A DNA stretch of 64,000 nucleotides, from NCBI RefSeq assembly GCF_014349155.1, contig NZ_JACSIT010000138.1, positions 72,759-136,758 of the forward strand, given 5' to 3'. Positions 25,497 to 33,165 of the stretch are shown here, piece by piece. This DNA comes from Neolewinella lacunae. GTDB taxonomy: Bacteria; Bacteroidota; Bacteroidia; Chitinophagales; Saprospiraceae. Positions within the stretch are counted from its first letter, which is position 1. The number at the start of each line of letters is the position of its first letter. The translations under genes were made by a program, and so were the position numbers. The notes under the pieces were generated by a model, which saw nothing but the letters and a program-made list of their open reading frames with translations, searched no databases and had not been told where the DNA came from.

Positions 25497-25742
25497 ACGA
25501 CCCCAGCCACTGCGCATCGCTTCAAACAAAGCGTAGGCGGCCAACGCTACCTTAAGCAAGAGCGAGACGAACTCCAGCCAGGGCTTTTTGCGGGCCAACT
25601 CCCCCGTACGTTCCGTGGGCGTCAAGGGATAGGTAACGATAACAACGATGATGTCCCGCAGCCGGTCCCGATCCTCCCGCTCAGGATCGGTGGGGGCATC
25701 TTTTTGGGTTTGCGGGGCGGATTTGGATTCGTGAGATGACAT
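25494..25742 (-). CDS. Small protein with C-terminal membrane helix
   Basis: 82 aa. A polar, Lys/Glu/Asp-rich N-terminal half (SSHESKSAPQTQKDAPTDPE) is followed by PLTPTERTGELARKKPWLEF and a hydrophobic helix (about 59-77). Many Bacteroidota encode similar short tail-anchored proteins of unknown role. A strong inverted repeat lies 48 nt upstream. Confidence 0.6.
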   Translation of the reverse strand: MSSHESKSAPQTQKDAPTDPEREDRDRLRDIIVVIVTYPLTPTERTGELARKKPWLEFVSLLLKVALAAYALFEAMRSGWGR

Positions 25743-25789
25743 GCGGGAGACTATTTACAACAAATTTAGTATTTGCTGTTTTTAAAAAC

Positions 25790-25823
25790 AAACAAATTGT
25801 TTAAATTAACAAACAATTTGTTT
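25790..25823. promoter_or_regulatory. 13-bp perfect inverted repeat, candidate operator
   Basis: AAACAAATTGTTT (25790-25802) and its exact complement AAACAATTTGTTT (25811-25823), separated by AAATTAAC. Each half is itself nearly palindromic. It sits upstream of the small gene starting at 25742 and lacks the G+C stem of a terminator. Confidence 0.55.
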
Positions 25824-25876
25824 CCCGCTCAGCGAATGGAGGAGAATCTGGGCTTGGTTCACCGAGTCCTAAATGC

Positions 25877-25914
25877 AAAACAGCGCCGCTGGCCCGGAGC
25901 CAACGACGCTGTTT
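25877..25914 (-). terminator. Terminator after gldN
   Basis: AAACAGCG/CGCTGTTT with an extended inner stem (CGTTGG against CCAGCG with G-U pairs) downstream of the gldN stop at 25941, reading out on the minus strand into TTTTGC. Confidence 0.6.
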
Positions 25915-25940
25915 CATGCAATTCTTTCTGAGCACCGGGC

Positions 25941-26837
25941 TTAGTAGCTCCAGAGATCTTGTTCCATGTTCAGGATTTCCTGTTTGATCCGCTCGGCTTC
26001 CATCAGGCGCTCGCGGCCGTCGAGGAGGTAACCTTCGATGCGGCGATCGAGTACGTTACTTTCCTTGGTGATGTAACTGTTGAAGTAGCGGCTTTCGAAA
26101 ACGTCTTCCCAACTGCGGTTGGCGGCGTCGTTGCCGGCCACGTGGGCATTTTCGTTGGCCAGCATCTGCCGGGCTCCGGGGTAGTACACCCAGAACATGG
26201 GCAGTTCGTAGAGGAAGGTACCGTTCTCGTCAAACACATCCTTCAGGGGTGCGATGCCGAGGATGCGGACTTTCATCGTGCTGCTTTCTTTGTCGAAGAA
26301 CCAAATCTCCTGGAGGCGGTAGCGGCGAATATCGGCTGGGTTGAGTTCGCGGGGAACGTACTTGTAAGTCAGCTCGTAGGTTTCGGGGTCGGGCACGGCG
26401 ATCGTATCGACGCCGCCGGCGATGGCATCCCGCTCCAATTGGGTCAGTGGCGTGGTGAATTTATCGTCCAGGGTTCCATAGAGCTGGATCAGATTGGTAT
26501 CGGCCGCTTCCAGCAGGATGGTGATGAGGGGGCGCTGGGGGTTAGCGAAGGGGAGGTTAATTTTTTCCCGTACGTCCAGCACGCGCCAGATGCGCTTTTG
26601 CCACATGATGTCCGCTTCCCGCACTTCCTCGTAAGGCAAAATGCTGCGCTCCACTTTGGTGCGCTTTTCAACAATGTCGTTAACGGGCGTAAGGAATTGG
26701 TTCTGGGAGGGATCGTTTTGATTGTTCAGCTCGAAGTTGCCAGAGCCACTACCCTGGGGGTTGGTGGGACGTTGAGCAACCAGCACCGAAGTGGTGGCGA
26801 GCAAAAGCAGGAGGGCCAGTTTGAAAGCTACCTTCAT
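25941..26837 (-). CDS. gldN: Type IX secretion / gliding protein GldN
   Basis: 298 aa from the ATG at 26837 (MKVAFKLALLLLL, signal peptide ending LVAQRPT); the longer frame to 26879 adds residues before the signal. IVEKRTKVERSILPYEEVREADIMWQKRIW (quoted in part: ERSILPYEEVREADIMW) with RVLDVREKINLPFANP is the GldN hallmark, as is the C-terminal NRSWEDVFESRYFNSYI. GldN forms periplasmic rings with GldK in the T9SS. It follows gldM but is separated from it by a strong terminator. Confidence 0.95.
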   Translation of the reverse strand: MKVAFKLALLLLLATTSVLVAQRPTNPQGSGSGNFELNNQNDPSQNQFLTPVNDIVEKRTKVERSILPYEEVREADIMWQKRIWRVLDVREKINLPFANPQRPLITILLEAADTNLIQLYGTLDDKFTTPLTQLERDAIAGGVDTIAVPDPETYELTYKYVPRELNPADIRRYRLQEIWFFDKESSTMKVRILGIAPLKDVFDENGTFLYELPMFWVYYPGARQMLANENAHVAGNDAANRSWEDVFESRYFNSYITKESNVLDRRIEGYLLDGRERLMEAERIKQEILNMEQDLWSY

Positions 26838-26917
26838 GGGGGATGTAGTAATTAAGGGAAGTTGGAAGGATACAGGCATCGAACGCGCGTTGCCATTGCC
26901 CTAGTGTGAAAGCAGTG

Positions 26918-26954
26918 AAAAAAAACGAGCCTCCGGAGGCATTTCTCCGGAGGC
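26918..26954 (-). terminator. Strong intrinsic terminator between gldM and gldN
   Basis: Read on the minus strand: GCCTCCGGAG, 6-nt loop, CTCCGGAGGC, then CTCG and eight T. It would end or attenuate gldLM transcripts before gldN. Confidence 0.85.
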
Positions 26955-27013
26955 CCGCAAAATTCCGTTGAATATCTGGCTTTTCCAAAGCGGAGCCGCC
27001 AACATTAACGCTT

Positions 27014-28660
27014 TTACTGGATATTGAACACCATTTGACCGATGTCACGACCAACTTGATCGCCGGGGCAACGGGCCTTGATGTTGTTGGCGTAGTAGGT
27101 ATCACCCGGGCGGGCGCGGGTAACCAGGCGGCGGCTGGCTTCGTTGAAGTTGCCACCGGGGTTAACGGACGGGACGGCGTCTTCCCGCTGGGGGACGTAG
27201 ACCAGTTCGAAGCCCTGGATTTCGCAGCGGGCATCGAAGTCAAAATTCTCCAACTTGGCGTAAAGGCCGTTCTGGGATTTGAAGTCGTTGCTGCGGATTT
27301 TACCCCCGCGAGAGGTACCCAGCATGGCGATGGGGTCGGGGATGCGCTTAACCCGGAAGTCGAAAGAGCCCAGTTGCTGGCCATTGGCCGTAACGTTGAC
27401 CTTGGCTTCACCTACACTATTGCCTCTTACTACCAGGTTCTTGTTGTCTCCGGAAGCCTTAGACGCCGCGCCGGTAACCGTTACCCGTACGTCGCCGGAA
27501 GACACCCCAGCGGCCGCAACCGTTACGGGGTTGTCCACACCGATGTAGAACACGTTCATCTTATCGGCAGAAACAGAGACGGAGCGCTGGCCCACTTCAT
27601 ACACAAATTTACCTTCCCCGGTTTCGGTCTTACCCGTCAGCGGGTTGGTAACGGAAACGGAAGTAGTAAGGGTCTTTTGTCCAGTACCTGAACCCGTGAT
27701 GCTGAAATCAGCGGTACCGTCGGGACCAACAGTCAGGCGCTGGCCATTTACGCGCAGGTCAATGTTGCTGGGATCGAGGTTGGAGCTGTAGCTACCAACA
27801 GAAACCTTCGCCGTAATTTTCTCTCCTCCGATAACGTAACTCTTGTCTGCGGAGAAGACGGGGAAGAATTTGTCGAATTCAATGGTCTTACCACCCGCAA
27901 CGCTTACCAGGTCATTGACGAGGTTCGCTTCGGAGACTTTAAGGTCCGACTTCATTTGTGACATCAGCGGAAGAACCGCAGCGACGGGCATGTGGCCGAA
28001 CTTGAACTCGGACCAGCTTTCGCGGTTCGCTTCTTTCCACGCCTCATCGTCAATGTTGAAAGGCATGTTCTCGGCAACGCTCTGAATTTTCCCAGCAATG
28101 GCAGTTGGGGAAAGGTCCATGTTTTCACCGTGCTCATTGAGCAACTTGCTGTAGGTATCGATGAGGCGCTGACGGGTTTCGATGATTTTGGCCTTGAGTT
28201 CCTCACCGACGCCGGGTTCACCGCCGGAGCCGTCGTCACCGAGGACGAGCAGGCGGGTGGTTACGTCTTTGTTCTTCTGGCCGCGCTCTACCAATACGCC
28301 GTGCTCCATCTTGAAGTCGTCGTCGTCTACCTCACCGTTGTTGTTGCCCGACATATCGATGAGCTGGTTGCGGAGTTGATCAACGTAGGTACTGAATTCG
28401 GTAGAGATGGTCTGGATCTCTTTAATCGCGGGGAGGATGGGCTTAAAGTTGACTTTGGAGTCGTCCTTAAGCAGTTCTTCCACACCTTTGATCGTCTCCG
28501 ACATCTGGGTATTAACGGTGGCGATACTTTCCTGGTTACCGTTGTCCAGGGTTTTGAAGGCATTCATTACCTCGGCGGATACGTTGAGGGCCAAAAGGGC
28601 CATCAAAACGAGGTACATGATGTTGATCATCAACTGCCGGGGTTCCTTTGGAATTGACAT
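27014..28660 (-). CDS. gldM: Type IX secretion / gliding motor protein GldM
   Basis: 548 aa. MSIPKEPRQLMINIMYLVLMALLALNVSAEV (beginning KEPRQLMINIMYLVLMAL) is the typical cytoplasmic tip plus single membrane helix of GldM. The periplasmic part has a helical domain (about 40-230), then three Ig-like beta domains (GGEKITAKVSVGSYSSN; FYIGVDNPVTVAAAGVSSGD; LGTSRGGKIRSNDFKSQNGL). GldM couples with GldL to form the proton-driven rotary motor of the T9SS and gliding. It starts 118 nt downstream of gldL. Confidence 0.96.
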   Translation of the reverse strand: MSIPKEPRQLMINIMYLVLMALLALNVSAEVMNAFKTLDNGNQESIATVNTQMSETIKGVEELLKDDSKVNFKPILPAIKEIQTISTEFSTYVDQLRNQLIDMSGNNNGEVDDDDFKMEHGVLVERGQKNKDVTTRLLVLGDDGSGGEPGVGEELKAKIIETRQRLIDTYSKLLNEHGENMDLSPTAIAGKIQSVAENMPFNIDDEAWKEANRESWSEFKFGHMPVAAVLPLMSQMKSDLKVSEANLVNDLVSVAGGKTIEFDKFFPVFSADKSYVIGGEKITAKVSVGSYSSNLDPSNIDLRVNGQRLTVGPDGTADFSITGSGTGQKTLTTSVSVTNPLTGKTETGEGKFVYEVGQRSVSVSADKMNVFYIGVDNPVTVAAAGVSSGDVRVTVTGAASKASGDNKNLVVRGNSVGEAKVNVTANGQQLGSFDFRVKRIPDPIAMLGTSRGGKIRSNDFKSQNGLYAKLENFDFDARCEIQGFELVYVPQREDAVPSVNPGGNFNEASRRLVTRARPGDTYYANNIKARCPGDQVGRDIGQMVFNIQ

Positions 28661-28778
28661 ACTGATCTAAATGAGTTAGCACCCGGCGCGGCGGCGATGA
28701 AGATGGTGCTCCATTGCCGCCGCGTGAGTCTTGGGGGATTAGAAATTGGGGTCCGCGCGAAGGCGGGAGGGACTTGGT

Positions 28779-29381
28779 TTAGGCGGATACGCGCATGGCG
28801 CTGATCATGTTGCCGTAGACCGTGTTGAGGGTGCTCAGGTTGCCGTTGAGGGCAATCATGTTTTCCTTGTAGGCTTTCGTCTGGTCGGAAGTAGCGGCCA
28901 GATCGGCCATGGCCTCGTTCAGCTTGGCGTAGAAGTTGCCCATCTGGCGAATCTGCTCGCCGGTGCCGCTGAAGTCGGCATCCTGGAGTGCCTTGAGGCT
29001 GCTCATGCTCTTAGACATGTTCTGGAGCTCGGTGAGCATTCCGCCCAGCTGCTGCTCTACCACTTCGCCGTTGAGCGCGGCCACGGGGGCACCAACTACA
29101 CCACCAGAAGAAAGGGGCATCACGTTAGCGTCGTAGTTGCTCAGGCCGGGGTAGAGTTTATCCCAGTAGTAATCGGGCTCGGGCCCGAGGACACCGATGA
29201 GAAGGAAGAGGAAGGCTTCTACGCCCAGACCAATGGTAAGGAGGTCGAACTTAACACCTCCGATGGTGGGCATCTCCCATGACTGGATTTTGTAAAGAGC
29301 ACCGAGCATAACGATTGCGGCACCTACACCAATGATGAAGTTCTTGGCGTACTTGAAGGAGGGCGATTTAGTAATTGCCAT
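28779..29381 (-). CDS. gldL: Type IX secretion / gliding motor protein GldL
   Basis: 200 aa. Two membrane helices near the N-terminus (KNFIIGVGAAIVMLGALYKI and LTIGLGVEAFLFLLIGVLG); Glu54 in the second is placed like the intramembrane Glu that is essential for proton coupling in GldL. The rest is a cytoplasmic helical tail. It leads the gldL-gldM pair, with a promoter at 29531-29561. gldK, which often precedes gldL, is not upstream here. Confidence 0.95.
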   Translation of the reverse strand: MAITKSPSFKYAKNFIIGVGAAIVMLGALYKIQSWEMPTIGGVKFDLLTIGLGVEAFLFLLIGVLGPEPDYYWDKLYPGLSNYDANVMPLSSGGVVGAPVAALNGEVVEQQLGGMLTELQNMSKSMSSLKALQDADFSGTGEQIRQMGNFYAKLNEAMADLAATSDQTKAYKENMIALNGNLSTLNTVYGNMISAMRVSA

Positions 29382-29530
29382 TGTCTAGAACGTGAAGTTT
29401 TGGGGAAAGATGATGAAAGGATATTGCGTGGCTTTCCCCCTTTTTAAAAGAATTGGTTGTGTTCTCGTGGTCTCATCCACATTAACGCTCCCTTAACCGT
29501 CGTTTGGGGGGGCATATTGTTTAGCGACCG

Positions 29531-29561
29531 CGAAATTAAGCGCTTTTACGCACTTATACAA
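29531..29561 (-). promoter_or_regulatory. gldL promoter (TTG-N20-TAATTTCG)
   Basis: Minus strand: TTG at 29561-29559 and TAATTTCG at 29538-29531, spacing 20. It leaves a leader of about 145 nt before the gldL ATG at 29381. Confidence 0.55.
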
Positions 29562-29717
29562 AAAATCTTCAAGTGGAAGAAAGTTTGGACGTGCAGCAGG
29601 CACTTCCAGGCACCATAACGCGGGTTTCCCCCTTTAGTGCATACGTCAGGAAAATTTTATTGGTGTGGACCCCATCATTTGTCGGGAGTCAGCCCAAAGC
29701 CCCGCCCTGCCCCAGGT

Positions 29718-30485
29718 TTACCGTCCATGCTGCCCCCCAGCGCTGCGTTGCTGGCTATCGTAAATCAGGCGCTGGCCCATCCCTTCGAGGGCATTGGGGG
29801 TCCGATCAAAGATGGCGGCCAGGGCGGGCAAATCGTTGGTGTAACACATCGCTTCGATCAAAAGGCCTTGTTCTTCGCGGGTCCAGGGTTCAAAGGAGCG
29901 GGGATGGGTGATGCGTGCGCGGGCTTTGAATGCGGGGAGTTTCTCGGTGGGGGTGCGCAGACCGAGGGCACGGACGGCTCGGCGCAGTTCTTCTGTTTTG
30001 GTATCCTCCAGGTGATTGAAGGGGGCGGAGCGAAAGAAGTCTACCTCTTTCCAGGGGTGGGGGTCCGGTTTGGGGGGCGCGCTCGTTTCGGCAATGGGTG
30101 GGGTTGGGGGAGAGATGACGGAGGCCACCAGGGCAGTCATTGCCTTGACGTCCAGGGTGTAACGGTACTGCCCGTAAGCAGTGAGGGTACGGAGACGTGG
30201 ATCGACGATCGCGCGGCTTCCGCGCAAAACTTTAACAATTTGTTCGGCGGTGGGGCTGAAGCCTAAGTCGTGCAACTCGGCCTGGGTGGTCAGGATGACG
30301 GATGAAGGTATGCTGGGTTCGGCAGCAGGCAGCATCTGCTCAAGACTACGGTGCAGGGCAGTGATCTTCCGGCTTACCCGGGGATCGTGCAGGCAGGATT
30401 GGGGGTCGGCAACGGTTTTGCCGGTAAAAGGGTCTACGCCCCGGGCAAGGGCGGCAATGGAGGAGGAAAGGTGGGTTAAAGTCAT
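29718..30485 (-). CDS. Protein with helicase-associated N-domain and SANT/Myb-like C-terminus
   Basis: 255 aa, no signal peptide. The N-terminal ALARGVDPFTGKTVADPQS block resembles short domains found near the ends of helicase/topoisomerase-type proteins (from memory, weak). The C-terminal PWTREEQGLLIEAMCYTNDLPALAAIFDRTPNAL (start PWTREEQGLL, end FDRTPNAL) has the W..EE..L....L..IA..F.RTP.A pattern of a SANT/Myb-like helix-turn-helix. A proline-rich linker separates them. It is probably a DNA-binding protein; its role is unknown. Confidence 0.65.
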   Translation of the reverse strand: MTLTHLSSSIAALARGVDPFTGKTVADPQSCLHDPRVSRKITALHRSLEQMLPAAEPSIPSSVILTTQAELHDLGFSPTAEQIVKVLRGSRAIVDPRLRTLTAYGQYRYTLDVKAMTALVASVISPPTPPIAETSAPPKPDPHPWKEVDFFRSAPFNHLEDTKTEELRRAVRALGLRTPTEKLPAFKARARITHPRSFEPWTREEQGLLIEAMCYTNDLPALAAIFDRTPNALEGMGQRLIYDSQQRSAGGQHGR

Positions 30486-30607
30486 GGCAAACGCATTTGG
30501 TGAGCCCCAAATTTCTGCTGCTGACTAAGGGTAAAGCAAGCTTTAAACGTATACTTGCGATTATATACGGATAAATACCTTTCACCGCTGTTCGCAGGGA
30601 CTTCCCC

Positions 30608-30626
30608 GGCACCTGCGGCCGCGCCC
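30608..30626 (+). repeat. Dispersed 19-bp element, copy 6
   Basis: Perfect GGCACCTGCGGCCGCGCCC, reading toward the tRNA cluster 313 nt downstream. The 30627-30938 stretch holds no gene that I can support; CCTCGCAA/TTGCGAGG (30674 and 30744) is a weak inverted repeat. Confidence 0.88.
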
Positions 30627-30938
30627 ACGATATTATACGCTCAGTTGGGACACAAAAAATTATTTACCCGCCTCGCAACTTTTGCCCGCCGGGGCGGCAT
30701 TTACCCCCCAGTGAACTGCTTAAATTCCTACGCTATGCAACTTTTGCGAGGCCATTCAGGAGGGCAGCCCCTGCCGGGGTCGATGTTTACCATTCGCTGA
30801 TCAGCGCCGGTGGAAGGACCGTGTTGCTCATCAGCACGTCCCCGGCCAGGATCCCTGTCTGACTCCCCCATTATTCCGGCCTTTGGCGGGCCCAACTTCT
30901 TTCCCGCAGTGGTCGGGGGGGAGCCTCCCCACCTACTT

Positions 30939-30995
30939 TCCCCAGTAGTCTAACGACACAGGCATTGCATCCGGGTTCGACTCCCGCCTGGGGAA
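30939..30995 (+). pseudogene. tRNA-like remnant lacking the anticodon arm
   Basis: TCCCCAG (30939) pairs perfectly with CTGGGGA (30988-30994) as a 7-bp acceptor stem with discriminator A. GTC-TAAC-GAC is a shrunken D-arm, and a T-arm with loop TTCGACT is present. The total is 57 nt, so about 15-17 nt are missing, including the whole anticodon stem-loop. It is not a functional elongator tRNA as it stands. Confidence 0.65.
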
Positions 30996-30997
30996 CC

Positions 30998-31071
30998 GCG
31001 GACATAGCTCAACGGTAGAGCGCCGGCTTGAAACCCCGGAGGTAGAGGTTCGATTCCTTTTGTCCACACCA
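30998..31071 (+). tRNA. tRNA-Phe (GAA)
   Basis: Cloverleaf with D-arm GCTC-AACGGTA-GAGC, anticodon loop TTGAAAC (anticodon GAA), T-loop TTCGATT and an encoded CCA end. Oddities: C2-A71 mismatch in the acceptor stem, C31-C39 mismatch closing the anticodon stem, and an A/U-rich T-stem. It may be weakly scored by tRNA finders. Confidence 0.75.
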
Positions 31072-31101
31072 ACGCAGGTTCCGGTATGGAAACCTGCACA
31101 C

Positions 31102-31173
31102 TGCCCGGTCGTATAACGGCGAATACTCCTGGTTTTGGTCCAGGCAATGAGGGTTCGATTCCTTCCCGGGCTG
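31102..31173 (+). tRNA. tRNA-Gln (TTG)
   Basis: D-stem GTAT/ATAC, anticodon stem CCTGG/CCAGG with loop TTTTGGT (anticodon TTG), T-stem GAGGG/CCTTC with loop TTCGATT, acceptor GCCCGG/CCGGGC with a U1-U72 mismatch, as tRNA-Gln often has a weak first pair. CCA is not encoded. It ends 20 nt before the stop of the convergent gene at 31193. Confidence 0.82.
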
Positions 31174-31192
31174 CTCGTTTGCGGAGGCTTAC

Positions 31193-31702
31193 CTATACTT
31201 TGAGTTTGCCCTCTACGCTGTCGTCCATGGTGGTGCCGCTGACGATGGACGCCGCCATTTTAGCCAGGGATACCAGTTTTCCGTGCTTGGTATCCCAGTA
31301 GTATCCTTCCGATGGAGTGAAGCGGATCATCGTCAGATTGGGGTCGTCAACGCCTTCGGGGAACCAGACTTTGACCATTTCCGTCCAAAGTTCTTCCGCC
31401 TTAGCGCGATCAAAAACGATTTCCGCTTTCCCGAAGATGCTTAAATAGTCGTTGCCCCCGGCCTTGGTGCTGTAGATAAGCTGGCAGTCGGGGTCCTTGG
31501 TGATGTCCTGATTATGGTCGCTCCCCTTGGTGCTGAAGAACCAGATGGTGCCGTCGTCGTCGACCCCCTGGGTAGACATCGGGCAGGTATTAAAGGGTTT
31601 GTTGCCAAGGTTGGTGCAGAACATGGTGATGTCTACTGCTTTGGCAAGTTTCTGGATTTTCTCGATGGCCTCCCGGCTGAACAAATGCTGGATCGTTCCC
31701 AT
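31193..31702 (-). CDS. Pyridoxamine-phosphate-oxidase-like FMN-binding protein
   Basis: 169 aa, one split-barrel flavin domain of the general-stress-protein-26 type. NKPFNTCPMSTQGVDDDGTIWFFSTKGSDH contains the start FNTCPMSTQGVDDDGTIWF; DPDCQLIYS, NDYLSIFGKAEIV, MVKVWFPEG and the C-terminal EGYYWDTKHGKL are family landmarks. It probably binds FMN or another cofactor as a dimer; the substrate is unknown. It is downstream of queA on the same strand by 75 nt. Confidence 0.88.
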   Translation of the reverse strand: MGTIQHLFSREAIEKIQKLAKAVDITMFCTNLGNKPFNTCPMSTQGVDDDGTIWFFSTKGSDHNQDITKDPDCQLIYSTKAGGNDYLSIFGKAEIVFDRAKAEELWTEMVKVWFPEGVDDPNLTMIRFTPSEGYYWDTKHGKLVSLAKMAASIVSGTTMDDSVEGKLKV

Positions 31703-31777
31703 GGCGTTTTATTTTTTAAAGCGCGATGGGGCGGTGGGATGTTTGCTCGGCCGGGAAAAAGCGGGCGGTGGGGTAGG

Positions 31778-32842
31778 TCAGAGCACCAGCATGGCGTCTC
31801 CGTAGGCGTAGAAGCGGTATTTTTCCTTCTGGGCTACTTCGTAGGCTTCCAGGATGAGTTCCACATCTCCGAAGGCGCAGGTAGTGATGAACAGGCTGCT
31901 CTTGGGCATGTGGAAGTTGGTGAGCAGGCTATCGGGGATGTGGAAATCGTAGGGCGGGAAGATGAACTTGTTGGTCCAGCCTTCGTTGGGGGCCAGCAGG
32001 CGTTCGGCGCTGACGCTGTTTTCGATGGCGCGCAGGGTGGTGGTGCCTACGGAGCAAACTTTTCCTCCTTCCTTTTTGGTGGCGTTGACGATGGCGACGG
32101 CTTCGCGGTCAACGCGGAAATACTCGGCGTCCATTTTGTGCTTGGAAAGGTCTTCCACCTCGATGTCGCGGAAGGTACCCAGGCCCAGGTGGAGGGTGAT
32201 TTCGGCCTTTTTCACGCCTTTGAGCTCCATGCGCATGAGCGTTTCGCGGCTGAAGTGCAGGCCGGCGGTGGGGGCGGCAACGGCACCGACTTCGCTGGCG
32301 AAAACAGTTTGGTAGCGCTCGGCGTCGCGGGCATCGGCTTCGCGGTCAAAGATTTTGGGCAGGGGGGTATTGCCGAGGCTGTAGAGTTCCTTTTGGAATT
32401 CCTCATTGGGGCCGTCGAAGAGGAAACGGATGGTGCGGCCGCGGCTGGTGGTATTGTCTACGACTTCAGCCACCAGGCGGGTAGCGCCTTTTTTGTCGTT
32501 GAAGTAAAGTTTGTTGCCTACCCGGATTTTGCGGGCGGGGTCTACGAGAACATCCCAGAGGCGGGCCTGTCCGTTGAGTTCCCGCAGGAGGAAGACCTCG
32601 ATTCTGGCCTGGGTCTTTTCCTTGAGGCCGTAGAGGCGGGCGGGGAACACCTTGGTATTGTTGAAGATCAGGGTGTCTCCCTCGTCGAAATAGTCCAGCA
32701 GATCGGTAAACATCTTGTGCTCGATCAGGCCGGTGCTCCGGTGAACGACCATCAGGCGGCCATCGTCCCGGCGCTTGCTGGGGGTTTTGGCAATCAGCTT
32801 ATCCGGCAGTTCGAACTTAAATTGCGACAGTTTGGTCCTCAT
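31778..32842 (-). CDS. queA: S-adenosylmethionine:tRNA ribosyltransferase-isomerase
   Basis: 354 aa from the ATG at 32842 ([18 protein letters not shown]). Transfers the ribosyl part of SAM to 7-aminomethyl-7-deazaguanine in tRNA, forming epoxyqueuosine. [60 protein letters not shown] and NFHMPKSSL are the family blocks, full length. The -7 box TACCTTTG (minus strand, 32885-32892) precedes it by 42 nt. Confidence 0.96.
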   Translation of the reverse strand: MRTKLSQFKFELPDKLIAKTPSKRRDDGRLMVVHRSTGLIEHKMFTDLLDYFDEGDTLIFNNTKVFPARLYGLKEKTQARIEVFLLRELNGQARLWDVLVDPARKIRVGNKLYFNDKKGATRLVAEVVDNTTSRGRTIRFLFDGPNEEFQKELYSLGNTPLPKIFDREADARDAERYQTVFASEVGAVAAPTAGLHFSRETLMRMELKGVKKAEITLHLGLGTFRDIEVEDLSKHKMDAEYFRVDREAVAIVNATKKEGGKVCSVGTTTLRAIENSVSAERLLAPNEGWTNKFIFPPYDFHIPDSLLTNFHMPKSSLFITTCAFGDVELILEAYEVAQKEKYRFYAYGDAMLVL

Positions 32843-32884
32843 TACCAATTCGTATTTTGGGCTTGTTTTTTGCTAAACAGCGGG

Positions 32885-32892
32885 CAAAGGTA
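32885..32892 (-). promoter_or_regulatory. -7 box (TACCTTTG) of queA
   Basis: TACCTTTG on the minus strand 42 nt upstream of the queA start. A plus-strand box TACCTTTA at about 33055-33062 probably serves the divergent ABC permease gene. Confidence 0.55.
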
Positions 32893-33165
32893 GGCTTTTT
32901 TTACCGACCAATAGCAAGATAAAAATGGGGGTGGTGGCAAGTTTTGCGGAGCGTGAGGCCCTGGTGGGCCACTACGCCATGGAGTGCTGCCGCTGATTCG
33001 TCTTAAAAACCGGGCTATTAGTCTATTCCGGGCCCGCGCCAAGCCTTGCCACCTTACCTTTAGGGTTGGTATTGTGCACGTGCTGATGGGAAAAGACTAC
33101 ACCCAGGCCAGTACATCCTGCGCTCCTCTACCACCCAGCAGCTCCCACTCCAATCCGCTACCACT

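Noticed and set aside
30786..30850. Minus-strand fragment ending LMSNTVLPPALISEW
   Set aside because: It looked like the end of a protein, but the frame is closed by a stop a few codons upstream and nothing extends it.
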